This document shows positions 21,410-31,522 of a DNA stretch of 64,000 nt, in pieces. The stretch comes from Apoderus coryli (taxonomy: Eukaryota; Arthropoda; Insecta; Coleoptera; Attelabidae). The position numbers and the translations under genes were made by a program. Numbering within the stretch: the first letter of the stretch is position 1; every line of letters starts with the position of its first letter. Below the pieces are notes generated by a model. That model searched no databases. It saw only the letters and a list, made by a program, of their open reading frames with translations, and had not been told where the DNA came from. The stretch is from NCBI GenBank assembly GCA_911728435.2, contig OU452198.1:23098001-23162000 (forward strand), written 5' to 3'.

Positions 21410-21461
21410 GTGGTTTGTTTTACGCCGCAACTAATGTTAGTTGCTGCGTAAAACAAACCAC
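21410..21461. repeat. 25-bp hairpin at the unit I/II junction
   Basis: GTGGTTTGTTTTACG-C-CGCAACTAA pairs with TTAGTTGC-T-GCGTAAAACAAACCAC around a two-base loop, one mismatch in 25. It ends 19 bases before CTAG (21481-21484), followed by TC. It recurs at 54148-54203, with a four-base insertion in the loop, and its left arm alone is at 33830-33855. Confidence 0.85.
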
Positions 21462-21649
21462 ATAAAAAATTTTAAAATTACTAGTCGAGATGATTAACAA
21501 AAAGAAAAACAACAAAATGTAATATTATAATTTAATTTCATTATCATTAACAATTTAATAATATTTTTCCTCGAGGTGACTTCGACGCATTACTCTTAAA
21601 ATACTCCTAATGACGCAATACTTTCAAAAATACAATTTCTCTACAAATT

Positions 21650-21695
21650 TTGCCACTGATGATGAAGCTAGTGAGCTTCGAAACATGTTTGGTAG
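21650..21695 (+). ncRNA. Small hammerhead-ribozyme-like motif, unit II
   Basis: Same motif as at 204-248, with stem I complete: TGCCA before the CTGATGA core pairs with TGGTA after the cleavage position (five pairs, one G-U). Stem II is GAAGC/GCTTC and stem III is the palindrome ACATGT. The conserved CTGANGA and GAAA positions are all present. Known small hammerheads tied to Penelope-like elements have this dimer-only layout. Confidence 0.65.
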
Positions 21696-22059
21696 TTTAA
21701 TCGACCTAACACATTAAGTGTAGTGTCTTAAATTGATTTCGTGGAGTTTGACGTTTTATTTCCTATTACTTATTTTATAATATTTTCTTGTGTAAGTTTA
21801 AACAAACATACATATGCAACGTATATCTAATTACATGTTAATAAATCATTGGACAATTTAATGTTAAGAATATAGCGGAAAACAAACTTTTTGTTCAAAT
21901 ATCAAATTATTATTCATTCATTTTTAATTAAAAATCATCATTCTTATTATTATTTATTTAAGTAAAATCTATTCAATCTCATACAACGAAGTACAACTGG
22001 TATAATAATATTATTGTGCATGCTGCAATACAACCGGTATAAATCAGAACCAAGCGCGT

Positions 22060-22626
22060 CTACCAACTGCCTCCAGAAAAGAGTGGCGACCGATAGACAA
22101 TATTTCGGGTAGATTTCATAGTCGTTTTACAGTCTATTTTAAATATACTGTGCCGTGGTGTTATGGAAATATCTTTATCTGAACTTTGCAACGAAAAATT
22201 ATGTTTCAATTGGTCTGTATGACATTTCCATTCTAAACCACAATCAGTTTTAATCAGATATGTTTTTTTACCAAGAACTTTTAGAACAGTACCTGGACAC
22301 CACGTAAACTTATTATTTCTAAAATCTTTAGCCCAAATACAACCATTTACCTTAAAATAGACATATTTCTTAGCTTTGTAATACTGTCTTTGGTAAGACT
22401 GTTTACCTTCAACAACCGTAGAGGTAGAGGGCATTAATAAATCAAATTTTGTTCTCAAATTTCTGCCTATTAACAATTTAGCAGATATTCCCCCTGTGGT
22501 AGTATGTGGGGTGTTCCTGTGATAAAACAAAGCTCGATTAATGAATAATTGTAGGTCACAAGAAGCATCTTCGTGTCGAGCTTTTAAAATAGCATTTTTG
22601 ACAACCTTCACTGCACTTTCAGCCAA
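22060..22626 (-). pseudogene. Ty3/gypsy-type integrase C-terminal fragment, unit II
   Basis: Second copy of the 188-residue fragment, with only a few substitutions from unit I (for example VIN to FIN near residue 28 and GKR to GKK near residue 119). Full length and open, but it lacks the catalytic core, so it is a remnant. Its position in the composite unit is the same as in units I and IV. Confidence 0.75.
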
Positions 22627-23012
22627 CCTATTAGTTAGTTAGTTATATTCAATTTTAATTCATATTTACAAAGATAGAAAGAAATGTGAAATTTTGATCA
22701 ATTTTAATATTTGTGTTGTAATTTTATGTTTAATGTTTTTTTTATTTGTGTTTCTGTGTATAAAAGACAATTTCATAGATACTTGCTTCACTTTTTGTTT
22801 TTAAAACACCTACCTAACTTACTGTATATACCTATGTATTTTTATTGAGCCCACTATTTTAACGAAATCGACAACTGAATTTGTTTAAATATTCACATTT
22901 TTATATTTATCTATTTTAACGGAGGAAAAAAAATTTTAAAATGTACTGTTATGTTGCTTATACATCCTGTATTAAAATAATTCATTACACATTGATTCGA
23001 AAAGCAACCCAT

Positions 23013-23079
23013 TATACAGGGTGATGACATTTTGCAAACCCATAAAATATTGATGTTTTCAAATGACACACCCTGTATA
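23013..23079. repeat. Imperfect inverted repeat, unit II copy
   Basis: Same TATACAGGGTG ... CACCCTGTATA arrangement as at 1566-1632, at the equivalent place in unit II. Confidence 0.55.
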
Positions 23080-23770
23080 TTATCTCACTATTAAAAAGCC
23101 AACATTCTAGCAGTTCAAGTGATCTATAGATTACATATTGTAATATTGCAATGTAAATTATTTTTGTATTTTATGTTTGTGCAATAAATGATTTATTTAT
23201 TTAATTGTAATCACAAACTTTATTCTTAATAATAATAAAAAATAAAAAACAATGTTGGATGAAAAAAAAATGAAATAAAAATACAAACATTAATCAACAA
23301 TTTTCATAAATTTATTTAATACACGTACTACTAGATATAAATCAAAAGTAATGTTAAAATTAACTAAATATAAAATATTGCTATCCCTACATAATTACAT
23401 ATTTTACTATAAATTTACTCTAATTACTAATCTAACTTAATACATATTCTATAAATTAACTAATAAAGTATGAATATCCAGAAATATAAAAAATGTTAAA
23501 TTAATAATACAATTTCTAAATATTATCAAACACACAAGATACAAATAATTTATTATATTATATCACAGTGAAAATAATAGACAGTTACTTCACCTCGTCT
23601 CGGCACGTCTGATGTAGGTGGGTTCAAAGCAATTCGCCGCGCTTCTGGTTATAGTATAGTATATATAGAAATAGTATAAAATAGTAGCGGGTCAGAAATG
23701 AGCTGGGAATGCGACGAGTCGATGCCGTTTTCAGCGGCTAGTTAATATTCGATGACTATACCGAGCAGAC

Positions 23771-24161
23771 CTACACCTTCACATGTTTTGGTGTGCATAT
23801 TAAACAGTTGTTTATATCACGGGAGATCCATAGTCTTCCATCACACACAACGCAAAAACCAACACCATGTGGATGAAATTGTGTATGACACTCCACGTCA
23901 TTACTACTTTTCTAAATATTGTTTATAACATTCATAACAGAGTTGATATATTTTCCATCTAGGCCCCAAAGGGAAGTCACTTGCTCCAAGAATCTCGACA
24001 TATGACATGGTCTTGCAACTTTGCATCTCTGTGTTGGGTGTTATTGTTTTTGCACGATACTGAACTAGGCCCTCGTCGCATTCTACAACGGCCTCATCGC
24101 CATCATTCTCAACTTCTTCATCATCAACATCCGCTTCATTTTCATTCTCCAGTATTTGAGA
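23771..24161 (-). pseudogene. Acidic exon and Cys/His-rich remnant, unit II
   Basis: Unit II copy of the acidic and Cys/His-rich pieces, with the same possible acceptor upstream. It lies about 180 bp after the end of the C48-like frame on the same strand, with no Penelope-like insertion between, so it shows the original spacing of the two. Confidence 0.4.
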
Positions 24162-24339
24162 CTATAACAAAAACATATATAAATTTATTAGTGACATGCT
24201 AATTAATTGACAATAGTTTATACAGATCAACAACCAATATTAAACAAAAAAAAAAAAAGAAATGTGTCAATACAACTATACACATCACAATTGAAGTTGT
24301 CAGTTTGCTTGGAATGTTTTACATTACATATCATGTCAT

Positions 24340-25053
24340 TCACTGACAATAAAGCAGGTGTTTTTTATTAGTATAATTATAATAAAAGGTCATTAACCTA
24401 TTAAACTGTTTTAATAGTCTTTGACTTGGTTGTTTATTATTACACTGCAAAGGATCAAGATACATAAAAGTCTTATTTATTAAGTTTGCATATATTAACG
24501 TAAAATGCTCCCTTCTTAGAAGTGGAGAAATAAATATTTCTCCGTCCAAATTTGGCAAATGTTTCCCAAAAAGGCCCTTCAAGTCCTTGACAGTGGTACG
24601 GCCTGCATAATACGTGTCTGCCATCACTGTATCGACCAGTACCAGTTGTTTGAACAGAGAAGGACATTTTTGGGCTTCTCTGAAGAAGATCACATTTGCA
24701 CAAACTTGGACAACGCCATCAGTCAAATAGACGTTTTCTCTGTAAAGGCATTTTACATCTTGCTCATCCAAAAGTATTTTTGGCACTTTATACTTATTGT
24801 AAAATTTATCATATGTTAGAGTACCAAATTGTTTGTCCAATTTAACTTTCGGATGCCCCAAAAGTTCCTTAAAATTACTGGAATTATTTTGTATTGTATC
24901 GTATAGTCTCAATATCTCATTGTTGATGAGTCGTGCAGATCGATGGCGCTGTACAACTAACTTAAAGAAGGGATCATTACGTCGTAGTTGTTTTAACTCC
25001 TCGTATGTCATAGTTGGGTCGGGTTTTCTGATTTTATTTGCAGCTGTAACCAT
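24340..25053 (-). CDS. Ulp1/C48-like cysteine peptidase, unit II (C-terminal end frameshifted)
   Basis: 237-residue frame from ATG 25053. Residues 1-80 form a charged N-terminal region (TYEELKQLRRNDPFFKLV). From about residue 95 it looks like a Ulp1/SENP-type C48 domain: YLTDGVVQVCANVIFF, LVLVDTVMADTYY, FISPLLRREHFTLIYA (His) and FMYLDPLQCNN (Asp). After YYNYTNKK the frame drifts to a stop, while the expected Gln/Cys segment (QTDNFNCDVYSC) is readable in a shifted frame from about 24350 to 24280, so the copy is probably inactive. Transposons of several superfamilies carry such peptidases; which one this came from is unknown. The Asp after the catalytic Cys replaces the usual Gly. Confidence 0.6.
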   Translation of the reverse strand: MVTAANKIRKPDPTMTYEELKQLRRNDPFFKLVVQRHRSARLINNEILRLYDTIQNNSSNFKELLGHPKVKLDKQFGTLTYDKFYNKYKVPKILLDEQDVKCLYRENVYLTDGVVQVCANVIFFREAQKCPSLFKQLVLVDTVMADTYYAGRTTVKDLKGLFGKHLPNLDGEIFISPLLRREHFTLIYANLINKTFMYLDPLQCNNKQPSQRLLKQFNRLMTFYYNYTNKKHLLYCQ

Positions 25054-25229
25054 GTCAATTTGCAGTTTGCGTGGAAAACTAATTTAATAATAATAATACT
25101 AATAATAAAATGACTTTATTGAAACAAAAGGTATTACAAAAGGCGAAGTTGAGGCATAGCCTCGTCACTTAACCTAAACGAAAAAAACATTTAAAAACAG
25201 CAACAAATACATAATGTATGTGTACAATC

Positions 25230-28020
25230 AAACCCTGATTTTCGAATTGGAAGAGGAGGTGGCCTTCTATGGAAATAATACTAAAAAGTGTAATATTATG
25301 GATATTGATGATTGTTTCCTGGAACCTGGAACACTTATGGATTTCTGAAAAATTCTAAAAAACATGTTTACTTTCGATATTCTTAAATCAACAAATATAT
25401 TTTCCAATTTTGTTGAGGTGGCTGGTTTTACTTCATATATAACAGTAATAAAATAAAACACTAATATACTTAATAATAAAAATAAAAAACGTTTATTAAA
25501 TAATAACAAAAATTAGATCAAAAAAATAATAAAAAACCAACAAAAAAAATCAATAAGGCTTATACGTGTGTGAGAAATAGATGAAGCATAAAAATGATGT
25601 GGTTAACTTTGCACATTTTAATATTGGGTCTCTGTTAGGGAGTTTTGAGGAGTTAACAGAGAGGCTTACCTCCAATTCATTTGACATTCTGGGCTTAACT
25701 GAAACGCGGGCAGATCCCTCACTGTTCAATGATATTTTTAATATCCCAGATTTTCGAATTGGAAGAGGAGGTGGTCTGGCCTTCTATGGAAATAATACTA
25801 AAAAGTTTAATATTATGGATAATGATGATACTCCTGGTTGTTTCCTGGAACCTGGAACACTTATGGATTTCTGAAAAATTCTAAAAAACTTGTTTACTTT
25901 CGATATTCTGAAATGAACAAATATATTTTCCAATTTTGATGAGGTGGCTGGTTTTACTTCATATATAACCGTAATAAAATAAAACACTAATATACTTAGT
26001 AATAAAAATAAATAATGTTTATTAAATAATAACAAAAATTAGCTAAAAATAATAATAATAAACCAACAAAAAAAATCAATAAGGCTTATACGTGTGTGAG
26101 ATATAGATGAAGCATAAAAATGATGTGGTTAACTTTGCACATTTTAATACTGGGTATCTGTTAGCGAGTTTTGAGGAGTTTTCAGAGAGGCTTACCTCCA
26201 ATTCATTTGACATTCTGGGCTTATCTGAAACGTGGACAGATCCCTCAATCTTCAATGATATTTTTAATATCCCAGATTTTCGAATTGGAAGAGCAGGTGG
26301 TTTGGCCTTCTAGGGAAATAATACTAAAAAGTTTAATATTATGGATATTGATGATTGTTTCCTGGAACCTGGAACACTTATGGATTTCTGAAAAATTCTA
26401 AAAAGCATGTTTACTTTCGATATTCTGAAATAAACAAACATTTTCCAATTTTGTTGAGGTGGCTGGTTTTACTTCATATAATAGTAATAAAATAAAATAA
26501 TAATATACCTAGTAATAAAAATAAATGATGTTTATTAAATAATAACAAAAATTAGCTAAAAATAATAATAAAAAACCAACAAAAAAAAATCAATAAGGCT
26601 TATACGTGTGTGAGATATAGATGAAGCATAAAAATGATGTGGTTACTTTGCACATTTTAATATTGGGTCTCTGTTAGCAAGTTTTGAGGAGTTTTCAGAG
26701 AGGCTTACCTCCAATTCATTTGACATTCTGCGCTTATCTCAAAACGTGGGCAGATCCCTCAATCTTCAATGATATTTTTAATATCCCAGATTTTCGAATT
26801 GGAAGAGCATGTGGTTTGGCCTTCTATGGAAATAATACTAAAAAGTTTAATATTATGGATATTGATGATTGTTTCCTGGAACCTGGAACACTTATGGATT
26901 TCTGAAAAATTCTAAAAAACATGTTTACTTTCGATATTCTTAAATGAATAAATATATTTTCCAATTTTGTTGAGGTGGTTTTACTTCATATATAACAGTC
27001 ACAAAATAAAACATTGATATACTTAGTAATAAAAATAAAAAACGTTTATTAAATAATAACAAAAATTAGATAAAATATTAATAAAAAACCAACAAAAAAA
27101 AATCAATAAGGCTTATACATGTGTGAGATATAGATGAAGCAATGATATGGTTAACTCTGCATATTTTAATATTGGGTCTCTGTTAGCGAGTTTTGAGAAG
27201 TTATCAGAGAGGCTTACCAATTCACTTGACATTCTGGGCTTGATGATACTCCTGGTTGTTTCCTGGAACACTTATGTATTTCTGAATAATTCTAAAAAAC
27301 ATGTTTACTTTCGATAGTCTGAAATGAACAAATATATTTTCCAATTTTGTTGAGGTGGTTGGTTTTACTTCATATAACAGTAATAAAATAAAACACTAAT
27401 ATACTTAATAATAAAAATAAATAATGTTTAGTAAATAATAATAAAAATTAGCTACAAATATTAATAAAAAACCAACGAAAAATAAATCAATATATGGTGG
27501 AATATTTCTTATAGACGACTGTGGATTATATAACAGTAATAAAATAAAACACTGATATAATTTATTAATATATAATTTAATATCAAATATTAACTAAAAA
27601 TAATAATCTGTTAGCGGGTTTTCAGGAGTTTTCAGCGAGACTTACCTCCAATTCATTTGACATTATGGGCTTATCTGAAACTTGGGCAGAGCCCTCAATG
27701 TTGAGTGACATTTTTAATATCCCAGATTTTCGTCTTTTAAGAAATGACCGATTTGGAAGACGAGCTGGTGTGGCCTTCTATAGAAGTAATACTATAAAGT
27801 TTAATATTATTGATATTGATGATACTCCTGGTTGGTTCCTGAGACACTTGTTGATAAAAAATTCTGAAAAACATTTCGGTATTCTGAAATGAATAAATAT
27901 ATTTTCAAAATTTGTTGAGGAGGCCGGTTTTGCTTCATAAATAACAGTAATAAAATAAAACACTTATATAATTTAGTAATATATAATTTATTAACTAAAA
28001 ATAATAATAAAAAACCAAAT
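25230..28020 (+). repeat. Endonuclease-fragment tandem array, unit II (about 5.5 copies)
   Basis: Starts of the repeat are at 25581, 26107, 26621 and 27134, a period of 513-526 bp, with a partial copy before (25230-25580) and a diverged one after (from ~27605). Each carries an ATG-led endonuclease start (HFNIGSL, LGLTET or LGLSET, IPDFRIGR, LAFYGNN) followed by a stop and an A-rich tail. The last copy keeps RLLRNDRFGRRAGVAFY, closer to ordinary CR1/jockey endonucleases, so the other copies descend from a version that lost about seven residues. Confidence 0.8.
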
Positions 28021-28036
28021 CCATGTTTACTGAGTA

Positions 28037-28133
28037 TAAAATTTTATTCTGTATGTAATTTAAGAAGAGTTTTCAAATCATCTGCACCACACAAACCATC
28101 ATCCATGTAAAATTGAGTTAAAATAGTTTCTGA
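28037..28133 (-). pseudogene. BEL/Pao reverse transcriptase fragment (YMDD), unit II
   Basis: Short minus-strand piece coding the catalytic YMDD region (QFYMDDGLCGADDLKTLL), cut short near 28130 by a deletion that joins it to the LINE ORF1 piece. The longer version is at 49813-50010. Confidence 0.65.
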
Positions 28134-28149
28134 TGCAAGAAAAAAATCC

Positions 28150-28476
28150 TTACATTCAACGCGCACTCACTCACTCACAGTTTCTTCCTATAGAACTAAT
28201 TTCTTTTATTTTATTATCTACTTCTCGATGGCATTCACATATGACATTGTTTACTTTGATAGCGTTTAGCCTACCTTTAACATTTGGATCTGTAGATTCC
28301 ACAATTATGATATAAGGACCGAAATCTGAAGTTTCGTATTGATATTTAATTTTTGTTACCTGAATTGAATACTTATTACTACTATTACTCTGTAAGTTAG
28401 TTTCCTGTAATCCATTGGATCCATCTCTGATGGGTCGCTTGATTTCGGGGGGTTTCCCCCCGCTAATTGCACTCAT
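28150..28476 (-). pseudogene. LINE ORF1 (gag-like) fragment, unit II
   Basis: Minus-strand frame from ATG 28476 (MSAISGGKPPEIKRPIRDGS) with the conserved-looking DFGPYIIIVESTDPNVKG and VNNVICECHREVDNKIKEI, which resemble the RNA-binding part of insect LINE ORF1 proteins. It ends early at GRN because of the deletion toward 28133. It is on the opposite strand to the LINE reverse transcriptase downstream, so they are not one element here. Confidence 0.55.
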
Positions 28477-28639
28477 CTATTTTACTTATTTAATATTAGT
28501 ATCAAAAAAATATATTTATTAAATATATATATATTTTTAAGTAAAAATGTTCACTTTATTAATGTACAAAAACCAAACCTTATCTATCGCACTTGATAAA
28601 TTAATAGACCACAGATAGTAAAAAGATATCGACCTTTCT

Positions 28640-28925
28640 CTATGACAGCCAGGACAAAACTGACTATAAAGTTTAATATTATGGATACTGATGATACTCC
28701 TGGTTGTTTCCTGGAACCTGGAACACTTATGGATTTCTCAAAAATTTTAAAAAACATGTTTACTTTCGATATTCTGAAATGAACAAATATAAATAATGTT
28801 TATTAAATAATAACAAAAATTAGCTAAAAATACTAATAAAAAACAACAACAAAAATCAATAAGGCTTATAGGTGTGTGAGATATAGATAGCTTTCAAAAT
28901 AGTCTATGGAAAATATAACATATAT
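28640..28925 (+). repeat. Isolated endonuclease-repeat piece, unit II
   Basis: The end of an endonuclease repeat (CTCCTGGTTGTTTCCTGGAA and the A-rich tail), separated from the main array by BEL/Pao and LINE ORF1 pieces. Its counterpart is at 50650-50892. Confidence 0.6.
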
Positions 28926-29050
28926 CCCACAATTGTAACCGTCTGATTGCGTAGAATGTTTCACATTACATATTATGTTATTACCTGACAATAAATCCAG
29001 TGGTTTTTTATTATTAAAATTATTGTAATAGGTCATAAACCTATTAAACT
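28926..29050 (-). pseudogene. Second C48-peptidase fragment, unit II
   Basis: Same short QSDGYNCG-bearing fragment as at 7138-7262, in the same position just before the BEL/Pao piece. Confidence 0.55.
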
Positions 29051-29515
29051 AATTTAATATTAGAATTGGGCTTGTTAACAAAACAAGACTTAATTGGAAA
29101 GTAACAGTATTGAGTTGAATACATTTGAAATCATCATTAACGTTTTCACGCCATAGAATATTCTGGAGAAATGCTTGCTCGGATTTTATGAGGATCTGCC
29201 AATATATTTTCTCTACATCAGTTGTAAACACATATGAGAACACTCGAAATCTACACAGAATATCGAAAAGATTGGGTTGTGAGACTTTAGAGGAATGTTT
29301 ACTTGATATCTACGGTTTTGTAATAATTTTGTAGTAGAACTAAATATATTTTCAATATATTCATCTTCCGATGAATGAATAGGTTGATTAGACATTTCTT
29401 CTATGTCCCAAAACTTCTGCATAAATTTGTCAATTTCAGAAGTAGAAGTTAAAGAATGACTTAGGTTTTGAAGTTCGCCAACACTAAAATTAGAAACAGT
29501 AAAATTTGTTGGCAC
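29051..29515 (-). pseudogene. BEL/Pao reverse transcriptase fragment, unit II
   Basis: Copy of the unit I BEL/Pao pieces with the middle deleted: the N-terminal part (KFWDIEE ... RRYQVNIPLKS) is joined directly to NPIFSIF, then TTDVEKIYWQILIK and NVNDDFKCIQLNTVTF. It shows the ATAG site uninterrupted near 29155, where gypsy A sits in unit I. Confidence 0.7.
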
Positions 29516-29529
29516 TAGTATCTACCCTA

Positions 29530-29973
29530 AGTGACACTCTTTTTTATGCGGATTTAAATTCCATTCCATTTGAACACGTTTTTTATGAGAATACAATTAA
29601 TAGAAAGATCGAAATTTTTAATGCGTACATTTTAGATTTATTCAATTTGCATGCACCGATTCGAAGTGCTAGAATTATAAAAAAGAAAGCACCTTGGCTG
29701 AATCCATTTATAAAACAGGTAATACAATCAAGAGATAAGGCACATTCTAATTATAAAAGGTTTAAATCTCCTCAGCATTGGGAGCAGTATCGACAGCTGC
29801 GTAATAGGGCCACCACGTTGATAAGAACCAGTAAAAGAGAATATTTGAAGTGTAATGTATGGAAAAATTCTGCAAAGGAGAATTGGAAACTGTTAAGAGA
29901 GTTGGACATACATAATAAAAGTGAAAACAGTGGACCAGAACAGTTTTCCAATGTTAATAACATTAATAGTTAC
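29530..29973 (+). pseudogene. CR1-like LINE, unit II, part before the insert
   Basis: Start of the truncated LINE (FYADLNSIPFEHVFYEN to VNNINSY), interrupted by the 381-bp insert at 29974. It continues at 30363. Confidence 0.8.
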
Positions 29974-30354
29974 ATATTCTTGAAATAAAAGTCGACCTCC
30001 ACACAATAAATTTAATAAAAATCCTCAACAAATGTCACCATACATGTTTCACAGCTCCGGGCTGCATCATCAGTGGTTATAAGAGAAAATTGACGAAAAG
30101 CTATGTTATTTAACTAAATTAGTACATATTATTTTGGGAATTTCATTTGTTAACTCACTGCGCGAAAAAACAAAAATTTATTGTTAAATTAATTGTCGTT
30201 GTTAAACATTTAAACTAAAACTAATGAACTTAAAAAGTTCACATTATTACTAATGTAAGCTTTGTAACATTTTTTCTTCTTATAAATCATCGAAATTCTA
30301 AAAATTTTTTCTCCACGAAAACACTTGATTGCAATTTCACACAACAATGGATTG
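29974..30354 (-). mobile_element. 381-bp hammerhead-bearing insertion
   Basis: Inserted in the LINE with an 8-bp target duplication (ATAGTTAC at 29966-29973 and 30355-30362); the uninterrupted sequence is in units I and III. Noncoding. On the minus strand it has a small hammerhead (30036-30078) followed by GTGGAGGTCGACTTTTATTTC-like sequence ending at the duplication. The hammerhead of the composite unit (204-248) is followed by a very similar tail near 294-325, so both belong to one family of small, probably Penelope-dependent elements. Confidence 0.75.
30036..30078 (-). ncRNA. Small hammerhead ribozyme of the 381-bp insert
   Basis: On the minus strand: stem I ACCA, core CTGATGA, stem II GCAGC/GCTGT with loop CCGGA, GAA, palindromic stem III ACATGT, cleavage position A, stem I TGGT. 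All core positions are conserved and the site is GUA, which hammerheads accept. It shares the loop-less stem III and the one-base offset before stem II with the other motifs. Confidence 0.75.
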
Positions 30355-30362
30355 ATAGTTAC

Positions 30363-31522
30363 TTTTTGAATTTGCAGCATTTCGACCCTGATCCTAACTT
30401 GGTCAATTTTTATAACTTAAGTAAATTGGCCGGGTCGGGAAGTTTCTCCTTTCGATTCGCAACATATTCTGAAATCGAGACCGCTTTTCGAGAAATAAAA
30501 TCTCTCGCGTCGGGGGATGATGGGATCGGCATTGTGATGCTGCGTTATTGTGATCCGACAATTATTCCTGTTTTGACCCACTTAGTAAATTTTATAATAG
30601 AGACCTCAATTTTTCCAGATTGCTGGAAGTCAGCCCAAATTAGACCTATTCCAAAAGTTAAACAAGTTACACATTATAAAAAGTTACGACCTATCAGTAT
30701 TCTGCCAGCTTTGTCCAAATTGATTGAAAAAATATTATGCAATCAAATTAAAACATATGTTGAAGCCAATAATTTATTGCCAGTAGTTCAATCCGGTTTT
30801 AGAGCTGGACATAGTTGCGTAACGGCAATGATGAAGATTACGGATGATATTTTTGGTGCTCTTGATTGTGATAAAAGTGTTGTTCTGATACTACTGGACT
30901 ATTCGAAAGCATTTGACCGCTTGAACTGCAAACTTCTTTTGGCTATTCTGAAGTACTTGGGTTTTCAATTGGAGGCGTGTAATCTTGTCAATTCATATTT
31001 GACTAATAGAACGCAGCGAGTTTTTTTGAATGGCGTGTTCTCGGATCGTGTGACAATCGAAAAAGGTGTACCCCAGGGCTCTATACTCGGGCCTCTGTTC
31101 TTTTCTTTGTTTACGTCGCAATTGGCGAAATCTTTAAAACACAGCACAGCTCATTATTACGCTGATGACACTCAGTTATATATGACTTTTGACATTAGTG
31201 ACATGGAAATTGCAAATCGCCAGCTAAATGATGATCTTAGGGCTTTAAAAGAAGTTTCGAAGGTCGATGGGGGAGTTTCAGATAAATTGCGGGAAATCGG
31301 GTGGAGCACGATGAAAGAACGTAGAATTTTTCAAATGTTTGTTTTGTTTAACAGGATTATTGTCTTAAGGTTGCCGGGGTATCTATACCAGAAAATTAAG
31401 TTTCGTCATGATCAACATGACTTGGACCTAAGACATAAGTTAACCATAACTCCTCCGCAGCACAAGACGGCAGTGTTTGAGCAGTTCTTCTCGTATACGG
31501 TGTCCCAAATGTATAATAAATT
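30363..31522 (+). pseudogene. CR1-like LINE, unit II, part after the insert
   Basis: Continues the LINE with motif A (LLDYSKAFDRL), GVPQGSILGP and YADDTQLY intact. About 400 bp after LKEVSK are deleted compared with unit III, joining directly to VDGGVSDKLREIGW. From 31523 a foreign sequence replaces the end. The LINE 3' end resumes at ~33789. Confidence 0.8.

Larger units (their letters stand above)
39..21484. repeat. Composite tandem unit I (two large insertions inside)
   Basis: First of four head-to-tail units. In order it holds a hammerhead-like motif, an integrase fragment, noncoding DNA, acidic/Cys-His coding remnants, a C48-like peptidase, endonuclease-fragment repeats, BEL/Pao reverse transcriptase pieces and a LINE reverse transcriptase, ending in a hairpin. 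Without the Penelope-like insertion (2765-5299) and gypsy A (7368-18324) it is about 7.9 kb. Its start (ACTAGTCGAGATGATTAAC around 34-52) is the same as at 21480 and 54222, but the DNA before position ~18 differs from the preceding sequence at the other two junctions. Confidence 0.8.
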
